This document shows, in pieces, positions 4,852 to 12,693 of a DNA stretch of 18,818 bases. The stretch lies in the NCBI GenBank assembly GCA_946539175.1, contig CAMNHH010000025.1, positions 1 through 18,818 of the forward strand, written 5' to 3'. Source of the stretch: an uncultured Clostridia bacterium. GTDB taxonomy: Bacteria > Bacillota > Clostridia > Oscillospirales > Oscillospiraceae. The translations under genes and the position numbers were made by a program. The notes beneath the pieces are model-generated. The model saw only the letters and a program-made list of their open reading frames with translations. It was not told where the DNA came from and searched no databases. Positions within the stretch are counted from its first letter, which is position 1; the number at the start of each line of letters is the position of its first letter.

Positions 4852-6605
4852 CATTCCGCCAGCTCCAGGAACATCTCCACCCGGGCCTTGAAGATCTCCA
4901 GGCTGGAGCGCCAGAAGTTCACGTCCCCCAGGTCGATGTCGGCCATTTTCGCCACGTCCTCCACGGAGGCCACGGTGGTGGCCTTCAGCAGGGCCCGGTA
5001 CTTGGGCAGGAAGGCCTGGCCCTCCCTGCGGTACTGGGCGTAGAGGCCCGCCGCAAAGAGGCCGCCGAAGGCGTAGGGGAAGTTGTAGAAGCTCAGGCCC
5101 GAGGAGTAGTAGTGGCTCTTGCAGACCCACATGTAGGGGTGCAGGGTGTCCGGATCCAGACCGTCGCCGTAGCCCCGCTTCTGGGCCTGCTTCATCATCT
5201 CGCAGAGCTCGTCGGCAAAGGCAAAGCCCTCCTTGGCCTTCTCAAAGACGGCGGTCTCGAACCAGTAGCGGCTCATGATGTCGCACATGATCTGGGTGGT
5301 GTCCTGGAGCTGGCTCTCCAGCAGGCCCAGCTTCACCTCTTTGTCCGCGGCCTCGTCCAGGGCGGCGTTCATCACCACGGTCTCGTTGAAGGTGGAGGCG
5401 GTCTCCGCCACGGGCATGGAGTAGTCCAGGTTCAGGGGCCGGTGGTTCTCGATCATCATGCCGTGGTAGGCGTGGCCCAGCTCGTGGGCCAGGGTCACGA
5501 TGTCGGAGAAGGAGCCGTCGAAGTTGGTGAGCACCCGGCTCTGCTTGATGGAGGCGATGTTGGCGCAGAAGGCGCCGCCCACCTTGCCGGGATGGGGATA
5601 GAAGTCAATCCAGGCGTCGTCAAAGGCGTGCATCATCATGTCTGCCATGTCGGGGGCGAAGGGGCGGAAATGCTCGTCCAGGTACTTCTTCGCGTCCTCC
5701 ACCGTGTAGGTGGCGGTATTCTTCCCCATGGGGGCGAAGAGATCCCACCACTTCAGGCCGCCCTCGTAGCCCAAGAGCTTTGCCTTGGCCCGCAGGTACT
5801 TCCAGAACACCGGCAGATATTCCTCGATGGCCTGGATCATGGCGTCCAGGGTGGACTTTTGCATGCGGCTGCGGCGCAGGGTCATCTCCAGGGGGGAGCC
5901 GGCCCCGCGGAGCTCGCATTCCGTGGTGACCTGCTGCTTCAGGGAGTTCAGGGAGAAGGCCACCGCGTCCTTGATCTTGTCGTAGCAGGCGATCTCCGCG
6001 TCGTAGGCGTCCTTGCGGACGGCGGGGTCCGGGTCGTAGGCCAGATTGCGGACGGCGGAGAGGTTCATCTTCTCACCCCGGTACTCGGCCTCCACGGTGG
6101 AGCTCAGATAGGCCTGCAGATTCTCCCAGGCGGAGCCGCCGGAGAGGTTCATCTTGGCCAGGGCCTCCTCCACCTTCTCGTCCAGCACGTACCTGGCGTC
6201 GTCTTTGGTGGTGCGCAGCAGATAGGCGTAGTCCCCCAGGAAGGGGTCGGCAGCGATCAGCTCCTCCAGGTTCTCCGTCTTGCCCACGTAGGCCTTGAAG
6301 GCGGCGTCGGCGGCGGAGCTGTCGGAAAAGAGCTTTTGCAGCCGGGACATGGCGTCCAGGGCCTCGCCGTCGGAGGTGTTGACGGCGCTGCGGAGGCTGC
6401 AGTACTCAAACATGGGGCCGGCCAGGGCGTAGAGCTTCTCCTGGAGCTCCAGGCCCCGGCGCAGACCGGCGGCCCGGTCCTCCGGCAGGGCGGCGGCAAA
6501 GGCGTTGTACTCCGCCACGGTCCGGACGGCGGATTGCAGGTCGTTTTGGAATTTCTCGGTGTCGATGCCCGTATACAGGGGCGACAGATCCCATTCTTTG
6601 TTCAT
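4845..6605 (-). CDS. pepF: Oligoendopeptidase F (M3B family zinc peptidase)
   Basis: Cytosolic metallopeptidase that trims oligopeptides, for peptide nutrition and turnover. The 586-residue length fits the family (about 600). HELGH at 374-378 gives two zinc ligands and the catalytic Glu, and E401 in MPVAETAS, 23 residues after H378, is the third ligand, the M3 arrangement. The flanking SRVLTNFDGSFSDIVTLA and the C-terminal YSSGLSFYNFPYAFG segment are typical of PepF. I placed the start at 6605 (MNKEWDLSPLY) because GGAGGG lies about seven bases upstream and the longer frame to 6866 is low-complexity and overlaps the Gx gene. It sits 44 bases downstream of the Gx-family gene and is probably co-transcribed with it. 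The stop lies in a 7-bp tandem repeat. Confidence 0.96.
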   Translation of the reverse strand: MNKEWDLSPLYTGIDTEKFQNDLQSAVRTVAEYNAFAAALPEDRAAGLRRGLELQEKLYALAGPMFEYCSLRSAVNTSDGEALDAMSRLQKLFSDSSAADAAFKAYVGKTENLEELIAADPFLGDYAYLLRTTKDDARYVLDEKVEEALAKMNLSGGSAWENLQAYLSSTVEAEYRGEKMNLSAVRNLAYDPDPAVRKDAYDAEIACYDKIKDAVAFSLNSLKQQVTTECELRGAGSPLEMTLRRSRMQKSTLDAMIQAIEEYLPVFWKYLRAKAKLLGYEGGLKWWDLFAPMGKNTATYTVEDAKKYLDEHFRPFAPDMADMMMHAFDDAWIDFYPHPGKVGGAFCANIASIKQSRVLTNFDGSFSDIVTLAHELGHAYHGMMIENHRPLNLDYSMPVAETASTFNETVVMNAALDEAADKEVKLGLLESQLQDTTQIMCDIMSRYWFETAVFEKAKEGFAFADELCEMMKQAQKRGYGDGLDPDTLHPYMWVCKSHYYSSGLSFYNFPYAFGGLFAAGLYAQYRREGQAFLPKYRALLKATTVASVEDVAKMADIDLGDVNFWRSSLEIFKARVEMFLELAECN

Positions 6606-6649
6606 GGTATTCCCTCCGTTGTTCTGGTTTGTTTGGTCATTTTCACGTT

Positions 6650-7186
6650 CTATTTCCGCAGCCGGGCCGCCACAGCCTGGGCGGCGACGCCGGTGAAGAA
6701 GCCGGTAATCATGCCGGAGAGCAGCAGCACGGGCAGCCAGGCCAGCAGGCCCGGCGTGGCAGCAATGCAGATCGCCGCCAGCAGCTGCCCCAGATTGTGG
6801 AGCATGGCCCCCAGCACCGAGGCCACCCACAGCTGCCGCGGGCCCAGCAGGGGCCGCAGCAGACACATGCCCCCCCAGCTCAGCAGGCCCCCGGCCCCGG
6901 CGTAGGCCAGGGCGTTCAGATTGCCCGTCAGCAGGGCGGAGAGCAGCACCTTGCCCGTCAGCACCGCCAGAGCCTCCCTCGGCCCGTAGAGAAAGAGGAC
7001 GGCCGCCACGATCACGTTGCCCAGGCCCAGCTTTACGCCCGGCACCGGCAGGGGGGCCGGAATCTGGTTCTCCAGCACGAAGAGGATCAGCGAAACGGCG
7101 GTCAGCAGGGACAGGTACGTCAGTTTTTTCAGCTTCAGCTGCTTCACCGCCTTTCGGTTTTCAGCGTTCCCCGCCGTCTCAATCAA
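6650..7186 (-). CDS. Gx transporter family / heptaprenyl diphosphate synthase component I-type membrane protein
   Basis: A 178-residue integral membrane protein with about five to six helices after a basic N-terminus. The N-terminal block LTAVSLILFVLENQIPAPLP, followed by GVKLGLGNVIV and the ALLTGNLNAL loop, matches the Pfam family annotated as heptaprenyl diphosphate synthase component I, or Gx transporter. The membrane topology resembles ECF-type substrate-binding (S) components more than a prenyl transferase, so transport of a small molecule is a fair reading; the old enzyme name may be misleading. The only in-frame start compatible with the whole protein is TTG at 7186, which overlaps the TGA of the CDF gene by four bases with no clear Shine-Dalgarno. 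That points to translational coupling. A GTG at the KAVKQ position is the alternative start. Confidence 0.87.
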   Translation of the reverse strand: MIETAGNAENRKAVKQLKLKKLTYLSLLTAVSLILFVLENQIPAPLPVPGVKLGLGNVIVAAVLFLYGPREALAVLTGKVLLSALLTGNLNALAYAGAGGLLSWGGMCLLRPLLGPRQLWVASVLGAMLHNLGQLLAAICIAATPGLLAWLPVLLLSGMITGFFTGVAAQAVAARLRK

Positions 7187-8289
7187 TCGCTGATGTCGCT
7201 GTCCAGGGCTATATAGATCTCATAGTCGGGATAGGCCTCCCTGATCTCCCGGCAGATCCGGGCAAAGAGCTCCTTCCGGTCCGGGGCCTCGAAGCCGATC
7301 ACCACGTCGAAGCGGATCTCCCGGTCGTGCATGTGGAAGCCGTGCATCTGCAGCACGTGGTCATGGACCATGACCCGGCGGCGGATGTCCTCCCGGGCCC
7401 TGGCCACCGCGTCGTCGGTGGTGTTGACGGAGTAGATGCTGATGCCCGTCAGAATGACCCCGTGCTTCTCCGCCACCTTGTCGGTGATGTCCCGCTCCAG
7501 CTGGTCCAGCTCGGAGGCCTGCATGCTGTCTGGGACCTCGATGTGGACCGAGCCGATGAGCATATCCGGGCCGTAGCTGTGGAGGATCAGATCGTAGGCC
7601 CCGGAGACCTGGGGAAACTCGGAAATGGTCTTCTTGACGCCCAGGCTCAGCTCGCTGTCCACCCGCTCCCCCAGAATGCGGGAGACGGTCTGCCGCAGCA
7701 TGTCAAAGCCGGACTTCAGAATCACGATGGAGATGATGGCGCCCAACCAGGCCTCCACGGCCACCTTGCCGCCGGTCAGCAGGAAGAGGGCCGCCGCGGC
7801 CAGGGTGGCGGCGGAGATCACCGCGTCGTTCCGGGCGTCCGCGCCGGAGGCCACCAGCGCGTCGGAATTCACGGCCATGCCGGTCTTCTTCACATACCAG
7901 CCCAGGCCCAGCTTCACGGCCACCGCCACGGCGATGATCACCAGGGTCAGGACGCTGTAATCCGGGGTCTCCGGGCGGATGATCTTCTTCACCGACTCCA
8001 CCAGGGAAGTGATACCGGCATAGAGCACGATGACGGCAATGACTGTGGCGGTGATGTACTCCGTGCGGCCGTGGCCGTAGGGGTGCTTCTTGTCGGGCTT
8101 CCGCCCCGCCAGCTTGGTGCCGATGATGGTGATGACGGAGGAGAGCGCGTCGGAGAGGTTGTTCACCGCGTCCAGCACAATGGCAATGGAGTTGGAGAGC
8201 AGACCAACCGCCGCCTTGAAGCCCGCCAGAAAGAGATTCGCCGCGATGCCAAGAATACTGGTGCGGACGATCACACGCTTGCGATCCAT
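7183..8289 (-). CDS. Cation diffusion facilitator transporter with a manganese-type metal site
   Basis: 368 residues. A six-helix CDF transporter exports divalent metal in exchange for protons at the cytoplasmic membrane. The start at 8289 is chosen because GGAGG lies eight bases upstream; the frame is open a little further to a TTG at 8304 that would contain this ribosome binding site. TM2 carries N43-x3-D47 (NNLSD) and TM5 D151-x3-D155 (DARND). Zn/Cd exporters usually have H/D-D and H-D here, while the N/D plus D/D set is what is described for MntE-type Mn exporters, so Mn2+ is the likely substrate. The HPYGHGR loop is typical. The cytoplasmic C-terminal domain is longer than in YiiP and contains HDHVLQMHGFHMHD, a His-rich stretch that may bind metal. 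First gene of the minus-strand unit with the Gx gene and pepF. Confidence 0.93.
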   Translation of the reverse strand: MDRKRVIVRTSILGIAANLFLAGFKAAVGLLSNSIAIVLDAVNNLSDALSSVITIIGTKLAGRKPDKKHPYGHGRTEYITATVIAVIVLYAGITSLVESVKKIIRPETPDYSVLTLVIIAVAVAVKLGLGWYVKKTGMAVNSDALVASGADARNDAVISAATLAAAALFLLTGGKVAVEAWLGAIISIVILKSGFDMLRQTVSRILGERVDSELSLGVKKTISEFPQVSGAYDLILHSYGPDMLIGSVHIEVPDSMQASELDQLERDITDKVAEKHGVILTGISIYSVNTTDDAVARAREDIRRRVMVHDHVLQMHGFHMHDREIRFDVVIGFEAPDRKELFARICREIREAYPDYEIYIALDSDISD

Positions 8290-8318
8290 AGTACAGGCCT
8301 CCAAAACAGTTTTTCTAT

Positions 8319-8347
8319 ATTGTATAATATTTATCGCGAAAAAACAA
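8319..8347 (-). promoter_or_regulatory. Promoter of the CDF-Gx-pepF unit
   Basis: On the minus strand there is TTGTTT (plus positions 8342-8347), a 17-base spacer and TACAAT (8319-8324), 30 bases before the CDF start codon. It lies in the AT-rich divergent region next to the plus-strand promoter of the RNA methyltransferase gene. Confidence 0.6.
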
Positions 8348-8363
8348 TTGAAATTTTTAGTCC

Positions 8364-8392
8364 TTGCATTCGAGGGGAAATTATGTTAGGAT
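8364..8392 (+). promoter_or_regulatory. Promoter of the rRNA/tRNA methyltransferase-dprA-topA operon
   Basis: TTGCAT (8364-8369), a 17-base spacer and TAGGAT (8387-8392), with TG one base upstream of the -10 (TGTTAGGAT). TACAAT (8392-8397) and TATAAT (8397-8402) are alternative -10 boxes but lack a correctly spaced -35. The start codon follows at 8435. Confidence 0.55.
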
Positions 8393-8434
8393 ACAATATA
8401 ATAGTTTTATTCCATGGGGAAAAGAGGATGTGCC

Positions 8435-9187
8435 ATGCCGGAGTGGATTACGTCGAGGACCAACAGCACCGTGCAGCATCTGCGGAAGCTGATGGCCAGC
8501 CGGAAGTACCGCTATGAGAGCCGGGCCTTCGTGGCCGACGGCAGCAAGCTGGTGGAGGAGGCCCTGCGCTGGGGTCTGGGCGTGGAGGCTCTGATCCTGC
8601 GGGAGGGCGTGGACTTCCCGGTGCCCCCGGGCGTCCGGGAGATCCGGGTGCCGGAGAGTCTGATGAAGGAGATCTCCCGGATGGAGGCGCCCCAGGGCGT
8701 TTTGGCCCTGTGCCGGATGCCGGAGCCGGAGCCGCTGGCGCTAAAGCCCGGCAGTCTGATTCTGGACGGGCTCCAGGACCCGGGCAATCTGGGCACCATT
8801 CTCCGGGCCGCCGACGCCTTTGAGGTGCCGGTGGTGCTCTGCGACGGCTGCGCCGACCCCTACGGAGAGAAGACCGTCCGGGCCACCATGGGCGCCGTCT
8901 TCCGCCGCCCGCCGGTCCAGGCCTCCGCCGAGGCCGTTCTGGCCCAGTGCCGGGAGCGGGGCATCCCCCTCTGCGTCACCGCCCTGTCGGATCAGGCCGA
9001 GGATCTGCGCCGCGTGGATCTGCATGCCTGCGTCACCGTCATCGGCTCCGAGGGCCAGGGGGTCAGCGAGGCCTTTCTGACGGCGGCGGACCGGGCCGCC
9101 ATCATCCCCATGTCCCCCCGCTGCGAGTCCCTGAACGCCGCCGTGGCCGCCACGGTGGTGCTGTGGGAGCTGCGGCGGAGCAGCTGA
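8435..9187 (+). CDS. TrmH/SpoU-family RNA 2'-O-methyltransferase
   Basis: SPOUT-class enzyme that uses S-adenosylmethionine to methylate a ribose 2'-OH in rRNA or tRNA. The 250 residues comprise an N-terminal RNA-binding domain (about 1-95, with HLRKLMASRKYR and FVADGSKLVEEAL) and a C-terminal knotted catalytic domain with all three motifs: DPGNLGTILRAAD (115-127), IGSEGQGVS (203-211) and ESLNAAVAA (231-239). The start at 8435 is preferred over the in-frame ATG at 8414 because GAGG lies seven bases upstream and family members begin close to xITSRxNxxV. The target nucleotide cannot be told from the sequence; RlmB-like and tRNA Nm-type members look alike. It heads the operon, 16 bases before dprA. 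Confidence 0.92.
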   Translation: MPEWITSRTNSTVQHLRKLMASRKYRYESRAFVADGSKLVEEALRWGLGVEALILREGVDFPVPPGVREIRVPESLMKEISRMEAPQGVLALCRMPEPEPLALKPGSLILDGLQDPGNLGTILRAADAFEVPVVLCDGCADPYGEKTVRATMGAVFRRPPVQASAEAVLAQCRERGIPLCVTALSDQAEDLRRVDLHACVTVIGSEGQGVSEAFLTAADRAAIIPMSPRCESLNAAVAATVVLWELRRSS

Positions 9188-9203
9188 CACGCAGCAAGAG
9201 ATC

Positions 9204-10400
9204 ATGGAAGAAAAAGCTCTGTACTGGATCTGGCTGACCCAGCGGAGGGGGCTGGGGCCCACCCGGCAGCGGGCCCTGCTGGAGCGTTTCGGCCGGCCCG
9301 ACGCCCTCTATGCCGCGGACGACGCGGCGCTTGCCCGGGCAGGGATCCCGGCGGCAGCCCGCCAGGCTCTGCTGGACAAGGATCTGGGACCCGCCCAAGG
9401 CATTTGGGCCCGCTGCCGCGCCGGCGGCATCGGCATTCTGACCCTGGCGGACCCGGCGTATCCCGCCCGGCTGCGGCTGCAGGAGGACGCGCCGATCCTG
9501 CTCTACCGCAAGGGGCATCTGCCCCCGGAGAACCGGCCCGTGATCGCCCTGGTGGGCGCCCGGCGGGCGGACCCCGCCGCTCTGGCCCTGGCCCGGCGGC
9601 TGGGCCGGGAGCTGGCCGCCTGCGGCGGCCGGGTGGCGACGGGGATGGCCAAGGGCATTGACGCCCAGGCCGCCGAAGGCGCTCTGGAGGCCGGCGGCAC
9701 CGTCATCGGCGTGCTGGGCTGCGGCCCGGACCTCGTCTACCCCAGGGAAAACGCCGAGCTGTTCGCCCGGGTGACGGAGCGGGGCTGTCTGCTCTCGGAA
9801 TATCCCCCCGGCACGGCCCCCAACGCCCGGAACTTCCCCGTCCGCAACCGGATCATCAGCGCCCTGTCCGACGGGGTGGCGGTGGTGCGGGCCACGGAGG
9901 AAAGCGGCGCTCTGATCACAGCCCGCTGGGCTGCCCGGCAGGGCCGGGAGGTCTACGCCGTCCCCGGCGCCCCCGACGATCCCCTGAGCCGGGGCTGCAA
10001 CGCCCTGCTGCGGGAGGGCGCCCTCGCTGCGGAAAGCGGCTGGGACCTGCTGCGGCGCTACGAATTCCGCTATCCCGGCGTCGTGCGAAGGCAGGACGCA
10101 AGCAGCCAGGCGCGGGACGGGAACGCGGCCAGCAGCCGCAGCGCCCCTCTCCCCAGGGAGGGGGAAGCGCCCGCAAGGGCGGCGGAGGGCGCGGCCCGAC
10201 AGCAGCTCGATTGCTCCGCGCTGCCCCCCGCCCAGCGGCGGATCGCGGAGGCCCTTTCGGACGGGCCCCTTCAGCTGGACGCCCTGATCGACAAAACCGG
10301 ACTCCCGGCGGCCCAGGTGCTGGCCCAGCTGACCCTGCTGCAAATCAAGCATACGATTACCCAGAGGCCTGGGAAACTATATGAACTCTCAGGAGGATAA
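9204..10400 (+). CDS. dprA: DNA processing protein DprA
   Basis: Protein that binds incoming single-stranded DNA and loads RecA during natural transformation. The 398 residues comprise an N-terminal helix-hairpin-helix/SAM-like region (1-60), an extended Rossmann core (about 75-285) and a C-terminal winged-helix domain (about 337-398, ALPPAQRRIAEALSDGPL). Core marks are VGARRADP (117-124), TGMAKGID (146-153), FPVRNRIISALS (211-222) and SGALITARWA (234-243). The usual His after GIDxxAH is Ala or Glu here. Residues 295-336 are a low-complexity Arg/Ala/Ser linker with a GC-rich inverted-repeat-like stretch at DNA level. The last codons contain the ribosome binding site of topA. Its presence does not prove competence, since dprA is nearly universal. 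Confidence 0.95.
   Translation: MEEKALYWIWLTQRRGLGPTRQRALLERFGRPDALYAADDAALARAGIPAAARQALLDKDLGPAQGIWARCRAGGIGILTLADPAYPARLRLQEDAPILLYRKGHLPPENRPVIALVGARRADPAALALARRLGRELAACGGRVATGMAKGIDAQAAEGALEAGGTVIGVLGCGPDLVYPRENAELFARVTERGCLLSEYPPGTAPNARNFPVRNRIISALSDGVAVVRATEESGALITARWAARQGREVYAVPGAPDDPLSRGCNALLREGALAAESGWDLLRRYEFRYPGVVRRQDASSQARDGNAASSRSAPLPREGEAPARAAEGAARQQLDCSALPPAQRRIAEALSDGPLQLDALIDKTGLPAAQVLAQLTLLQIKHTITQRPGKLYELSGG
10142..10181. repeat. GC-rich repeat-like stretch inside the DprA linker
   Basis: The stretch starts CCCCTCTCCCC-AGGG-AGGGGG (about 10144-10165) and continues GCGCCCGCAAGGGCGG (10168-10183); the second part is an imperfect hairpin GCCC/GGGC. It resembles the polypyrimidine/polypurine intergenic repeats seen in many GC-rich genomes, but here it lies in frame within the non-conserved linker of dprA. 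It could equally be simple compositional drift in an unconstrained linker. Confidence 0.35.
10391..10396 (+). promoter_or_regulatory. AGGAGG ribosome binding site that fixes the topA start
   Basis: A perfect Shine-Dalgarno inside the last codons of dprA, 11 bases before the ATG at 10408. It rules out the upstream in-frame ATG at 10381, whose reading would include this site. Confidence 0.8.
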
Positions 10401-10407
10401 GCAAATT

Positions 10408-12693
10408 ATGTCGAAAAACAATCCCGATCTTGTGATCGTGGAGTCGCCCTCAAAGGCGAAGACCATCGGAAAATATCTGGGGCCGGACTTCCAGGTGAAG
10501 GCCTGCATGGGCCATCTGCGGGACCTGCCCAAGAGCACCATGGGCGTGGATCTGGAGCACGATTTCACGCCGGAATACATCCCCATGAAGGAAAAGAGCG
10601 AGCTGATCCGGGAGCTGAAGAAGGCCGCCGACAAGGCCGGCACCGTCTACCTGGCAACCGACCCGGACCGGGAGGGAGAGGCCATCTCCTGGCACATCAA
10701 GGAGCTGCTGAACCTGCCCGCCGAGAAGACCCGCCGTGTGACCTTCAACGAGATCACCCGGGGCGTGGTCACCAAGGCCATCCGGGAGCCCAGGGACATC
10801 GACATGGATCTGGTGGACGCCCAGCAGGCCCGCCGCATCCTGGACCGGATCGTGGGCTATCAGCTCTCCCCCCTGCTCTGGCGGAAGGTCCGCCGGGGCC
10901 TCTCAGCGGGCCGGGTCCAGTCCGTGGCCACCCGGCTGGTGGTGGAACGGGAGAATGAGATCCGCTCCTTCGTGCCGGAGGAATACTGGTCCCTGGACGT
11001 GACCCTGGAGTGTCTGGACAAGCCGGGCCGCTTTGAGGCCCATTACCACGGGGAGAACGGCAAGAAGCGGACTCTGGCCAACGAGGCGGAGACTGCAGCC
11101 GTGCTGACCGACGTTCAGGGCCAGCCCTTCACCGTAACGGAGGTCAAGAAGGCGGAAAAGCGCCGCAGCCCGGCGCCCCCCTTCATCACCTCCACCCTCC
11201 AGCAGGAGGCCTCCCGGAAGCTGAACATGACCCCCAAGCGCACCATGGCCATCGCCCAGCAGCTCTATGAGGGCGTGGAGGTCACCGGCCACGGGGCCGT
11301 GGGTCTGATCACCTATATGCGTACCGACTCCCTCCGCCTGTCCGAGGAGGCGCTTTCCGCCGCCAAGGGCTTCATCGAGGAGCGCTACGGCAAGGCCTAC
11401 CATCCCGGCAGCCCCCGGCGTTTTAAGACCAAGAGCGCCGCCCAGGACGCCCACGAGGCCATCCGGCCCAGCGACGTGCGGCTGGACCCGGACAGTCTGT
11501 CCAAGGATCTGACCCGGGATCAGCTGCGGCTGTACCGGCTGATCTGGAGCCGCTTTGTGGCCAGTCAGATGTCCAACGCGGTCTATGACACCGCCACCAT
11601 CGACACCGACTGCAAGGGCCACAGCTTCCGCTCCAACCACCAGAGCCTCCGCTTCTCCGGCTTCCTGGCCGTCTACGAGGAGGGCCGGGACGACGACAGC
11701 GAGGAGAAGCTGGACGCCCTGCCGGAGCTGCGGGGAGGCGAGCAGCTGCGCCACCTGGAGAGCAGGCCCGAGCAGCACTTTACCCAGCCCCCCGCCCGCT
11801 ACACCGAGGCCACCCTGGTAAAGGCCATGGAGGAAAAGGGCGTGGGCCGTCCCTCCACCTACGCCTCCATCGTCTCCACCATCCAGGACCGGGAATACGT
11901 GGTGAAGAAGGACAAGAAGCTGGAGCCCACCCCCCTGGGGGAGGTGGTGACCCAGCTGATGCTGGACCGCTTCAACGACGTGATCGACGTGGAATTCACC
12001 GCCGGCATGGAAAACAAGCTGGACGAGGTGGAGGCCGGCAAGCTGCCCTACAAGCAGGTGCTCCGGGACTTCTACCGGGGCTTCCACAGGGAGATGGAGC
12101 AGGCGGAGGAGGCCTTGAAGGACACCCGCATCAAGGTGCCCGAGGAGGTCACCGACGAGGTCTGCGAGCTCTGCGGCCGGAACATGGTGGTAAAGTTCGG
12201 GCGCTTCGGCAAGTTCCTGGCCTGCCCCGGCTACCCCGCGTGCAAAAACGCCAAGCCCATCGTGGAGCACATGCCGGGCCGCTGCCCCAAGTGCGGCGGC
12301 GGGATGCTGAAGCGGAAGTCCAAGAAGGGCTACGCCTACTACGCCTGCGAGACCGGCGCCAGCTGCGGCTTTATGACCTGGGACGTCCCCACGGACCAGG
12401 ATTGCCCCGCCTGCGGCCAGACCATGTTCAAGCGCAGCGGCAAGGGCCGGATGAAGCCCTTCTGCATCAACGAAACCTGTGAGAATTTCCTGCCGGAGGA
12501 CAAGCGGGGCTATTACAGGCGGCCCCAGGCTGCGGACGCCGCCGAGGGCGAGGCCCAGGGCTCAGAAGCTGAGACCGGTGCTGCCGCCCCGAAAAAGGCC
12601 CCCCGAAAAGCCGCCGCGAAAAAGACCGCCGCCGGAAAGAGCGGGAGCGGCGGCAAAAAAACCGTGCGGAAGACCGGCGGAGGCGCGAAATGA
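10408..12693 (+). CDS. topA: DNA topoisomerase I (type IA)
   Basis: Relaxes negatively supercoiled DNA by transient single-strand breakage. 761 residues. The Toprim domain begins LVIVESPSKAKTI with the catalytic acidic group in TDPDREGEA; the active-site tyrosine is Y303 in TYMRTDS; the VGRPSTYASI segment is typical. The C-terminus carries three zinc-ribbon units starting near C586 (CELCGRN), C626 (CPKCGGG) and C666 (CPACGQT), each with a second Cys pair. After them, about 45 residues form a Lys/Ala/Pro-rich basic tail (PKKAPRKAAAKKTAAGK and further) that resembles histone H1 tails and probably adds non-specific DNA binding. The start at 10408 is set by AGGAGG in the end of dprA. The stop overlaps the trmFO start in ATGA. 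Confidence 0.98.
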   Translation: MSKNNPDLVIVESPSKAKTIGKYLGPDFQVKACMGHLRDLPKSTMGVDLEHDFTPEYIPMKEKSELIRELKKAADKAGTVYLATDPDREGEAISWHIKELLNLPAEKTRRVTFNEITRGVVTKAIREPRDIDMDLVDAQQARRILDRIVGYQLSPLLWRKVRRGLSAGRVQSVATRLVVERENEIRSFVPEEYWSLDVTLECLDKPGRFEAHYHGENGKKRTLANEAETAAVLTDVQGQPFTVTEVKKAEKRRSPAPPFITSTLQQEASRKLNMTPKRTMAIAQQLYEGVEVTGHGAVGLITYMRTDSLRLSEEALSAAKGFIEERYGKAYHPGSPRRFKTKSAAQDAHEAIRPSDVRLDPDSLSKDLTRDQLRLYRLIWSRFVASQMSNAVYDTATIDTDCKGHSFRSNHQSLRFSGFLAVYEEGRDDDSEEKLDALPELRGGEQLRHLESRPEQHFTQPPARYTEATLVKAMEEKGVGRPSTYASIVSTIQDREYVVKKDKKLEPTPLGEVVTQLMLDRFNDVIDVEFTAGMENKLDEVEAGKLPYKQVLRDFYRGFHREMEQAEEALKDTRIKVPEEVTDEVCELCGRNMVVKFGRFGKFLACPGYPACKNAKPIVEHMPGRCPKCGGGMLKRKSKKGYAYYACETGASCGFMTWDVPTDQDCPACGQTMFKRSGKGRMKPFCINETCENFLPEDKRGYYRRPQAADAAEGEAQGSEAETGAAAPKKAPRKAAAKKTAAGKSGSGGKKTVRKTGGGAK

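Noticed and set aside
4845..6866. Longer N-terminal form of PepF starting near 6866
   Set aside because: The extra 87 residues are Ala/Gly/Arg low complexity and overlap the Gx gene. The ATG at 6605 has a good GGAGGG site and matches the family's usual N-terminus.
4236..6905. An 889-codon open frame on the plus strand opposite pepF
   Set aside because: It is the antisense shadow of a firmly identified gene in GC-rich DNA. Its product is low complexity (Gly, Val, His, Gln, Leu) with no domain pattern and it has no suitable ribosome binding site.
9204..10400. dprA as sign of a competence or transfer island
   Set aside because: dprA is nearly universal and here sits in its usual place before topA with the same codon use as its neighbours. 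No other uptake gene is present.
10903..12270. A 455-codon open frame on the minus strand inside topA
   Set aside because: Antisense shadow of topA. The His/Leu/Gly-rich translation has no recognisable motif.
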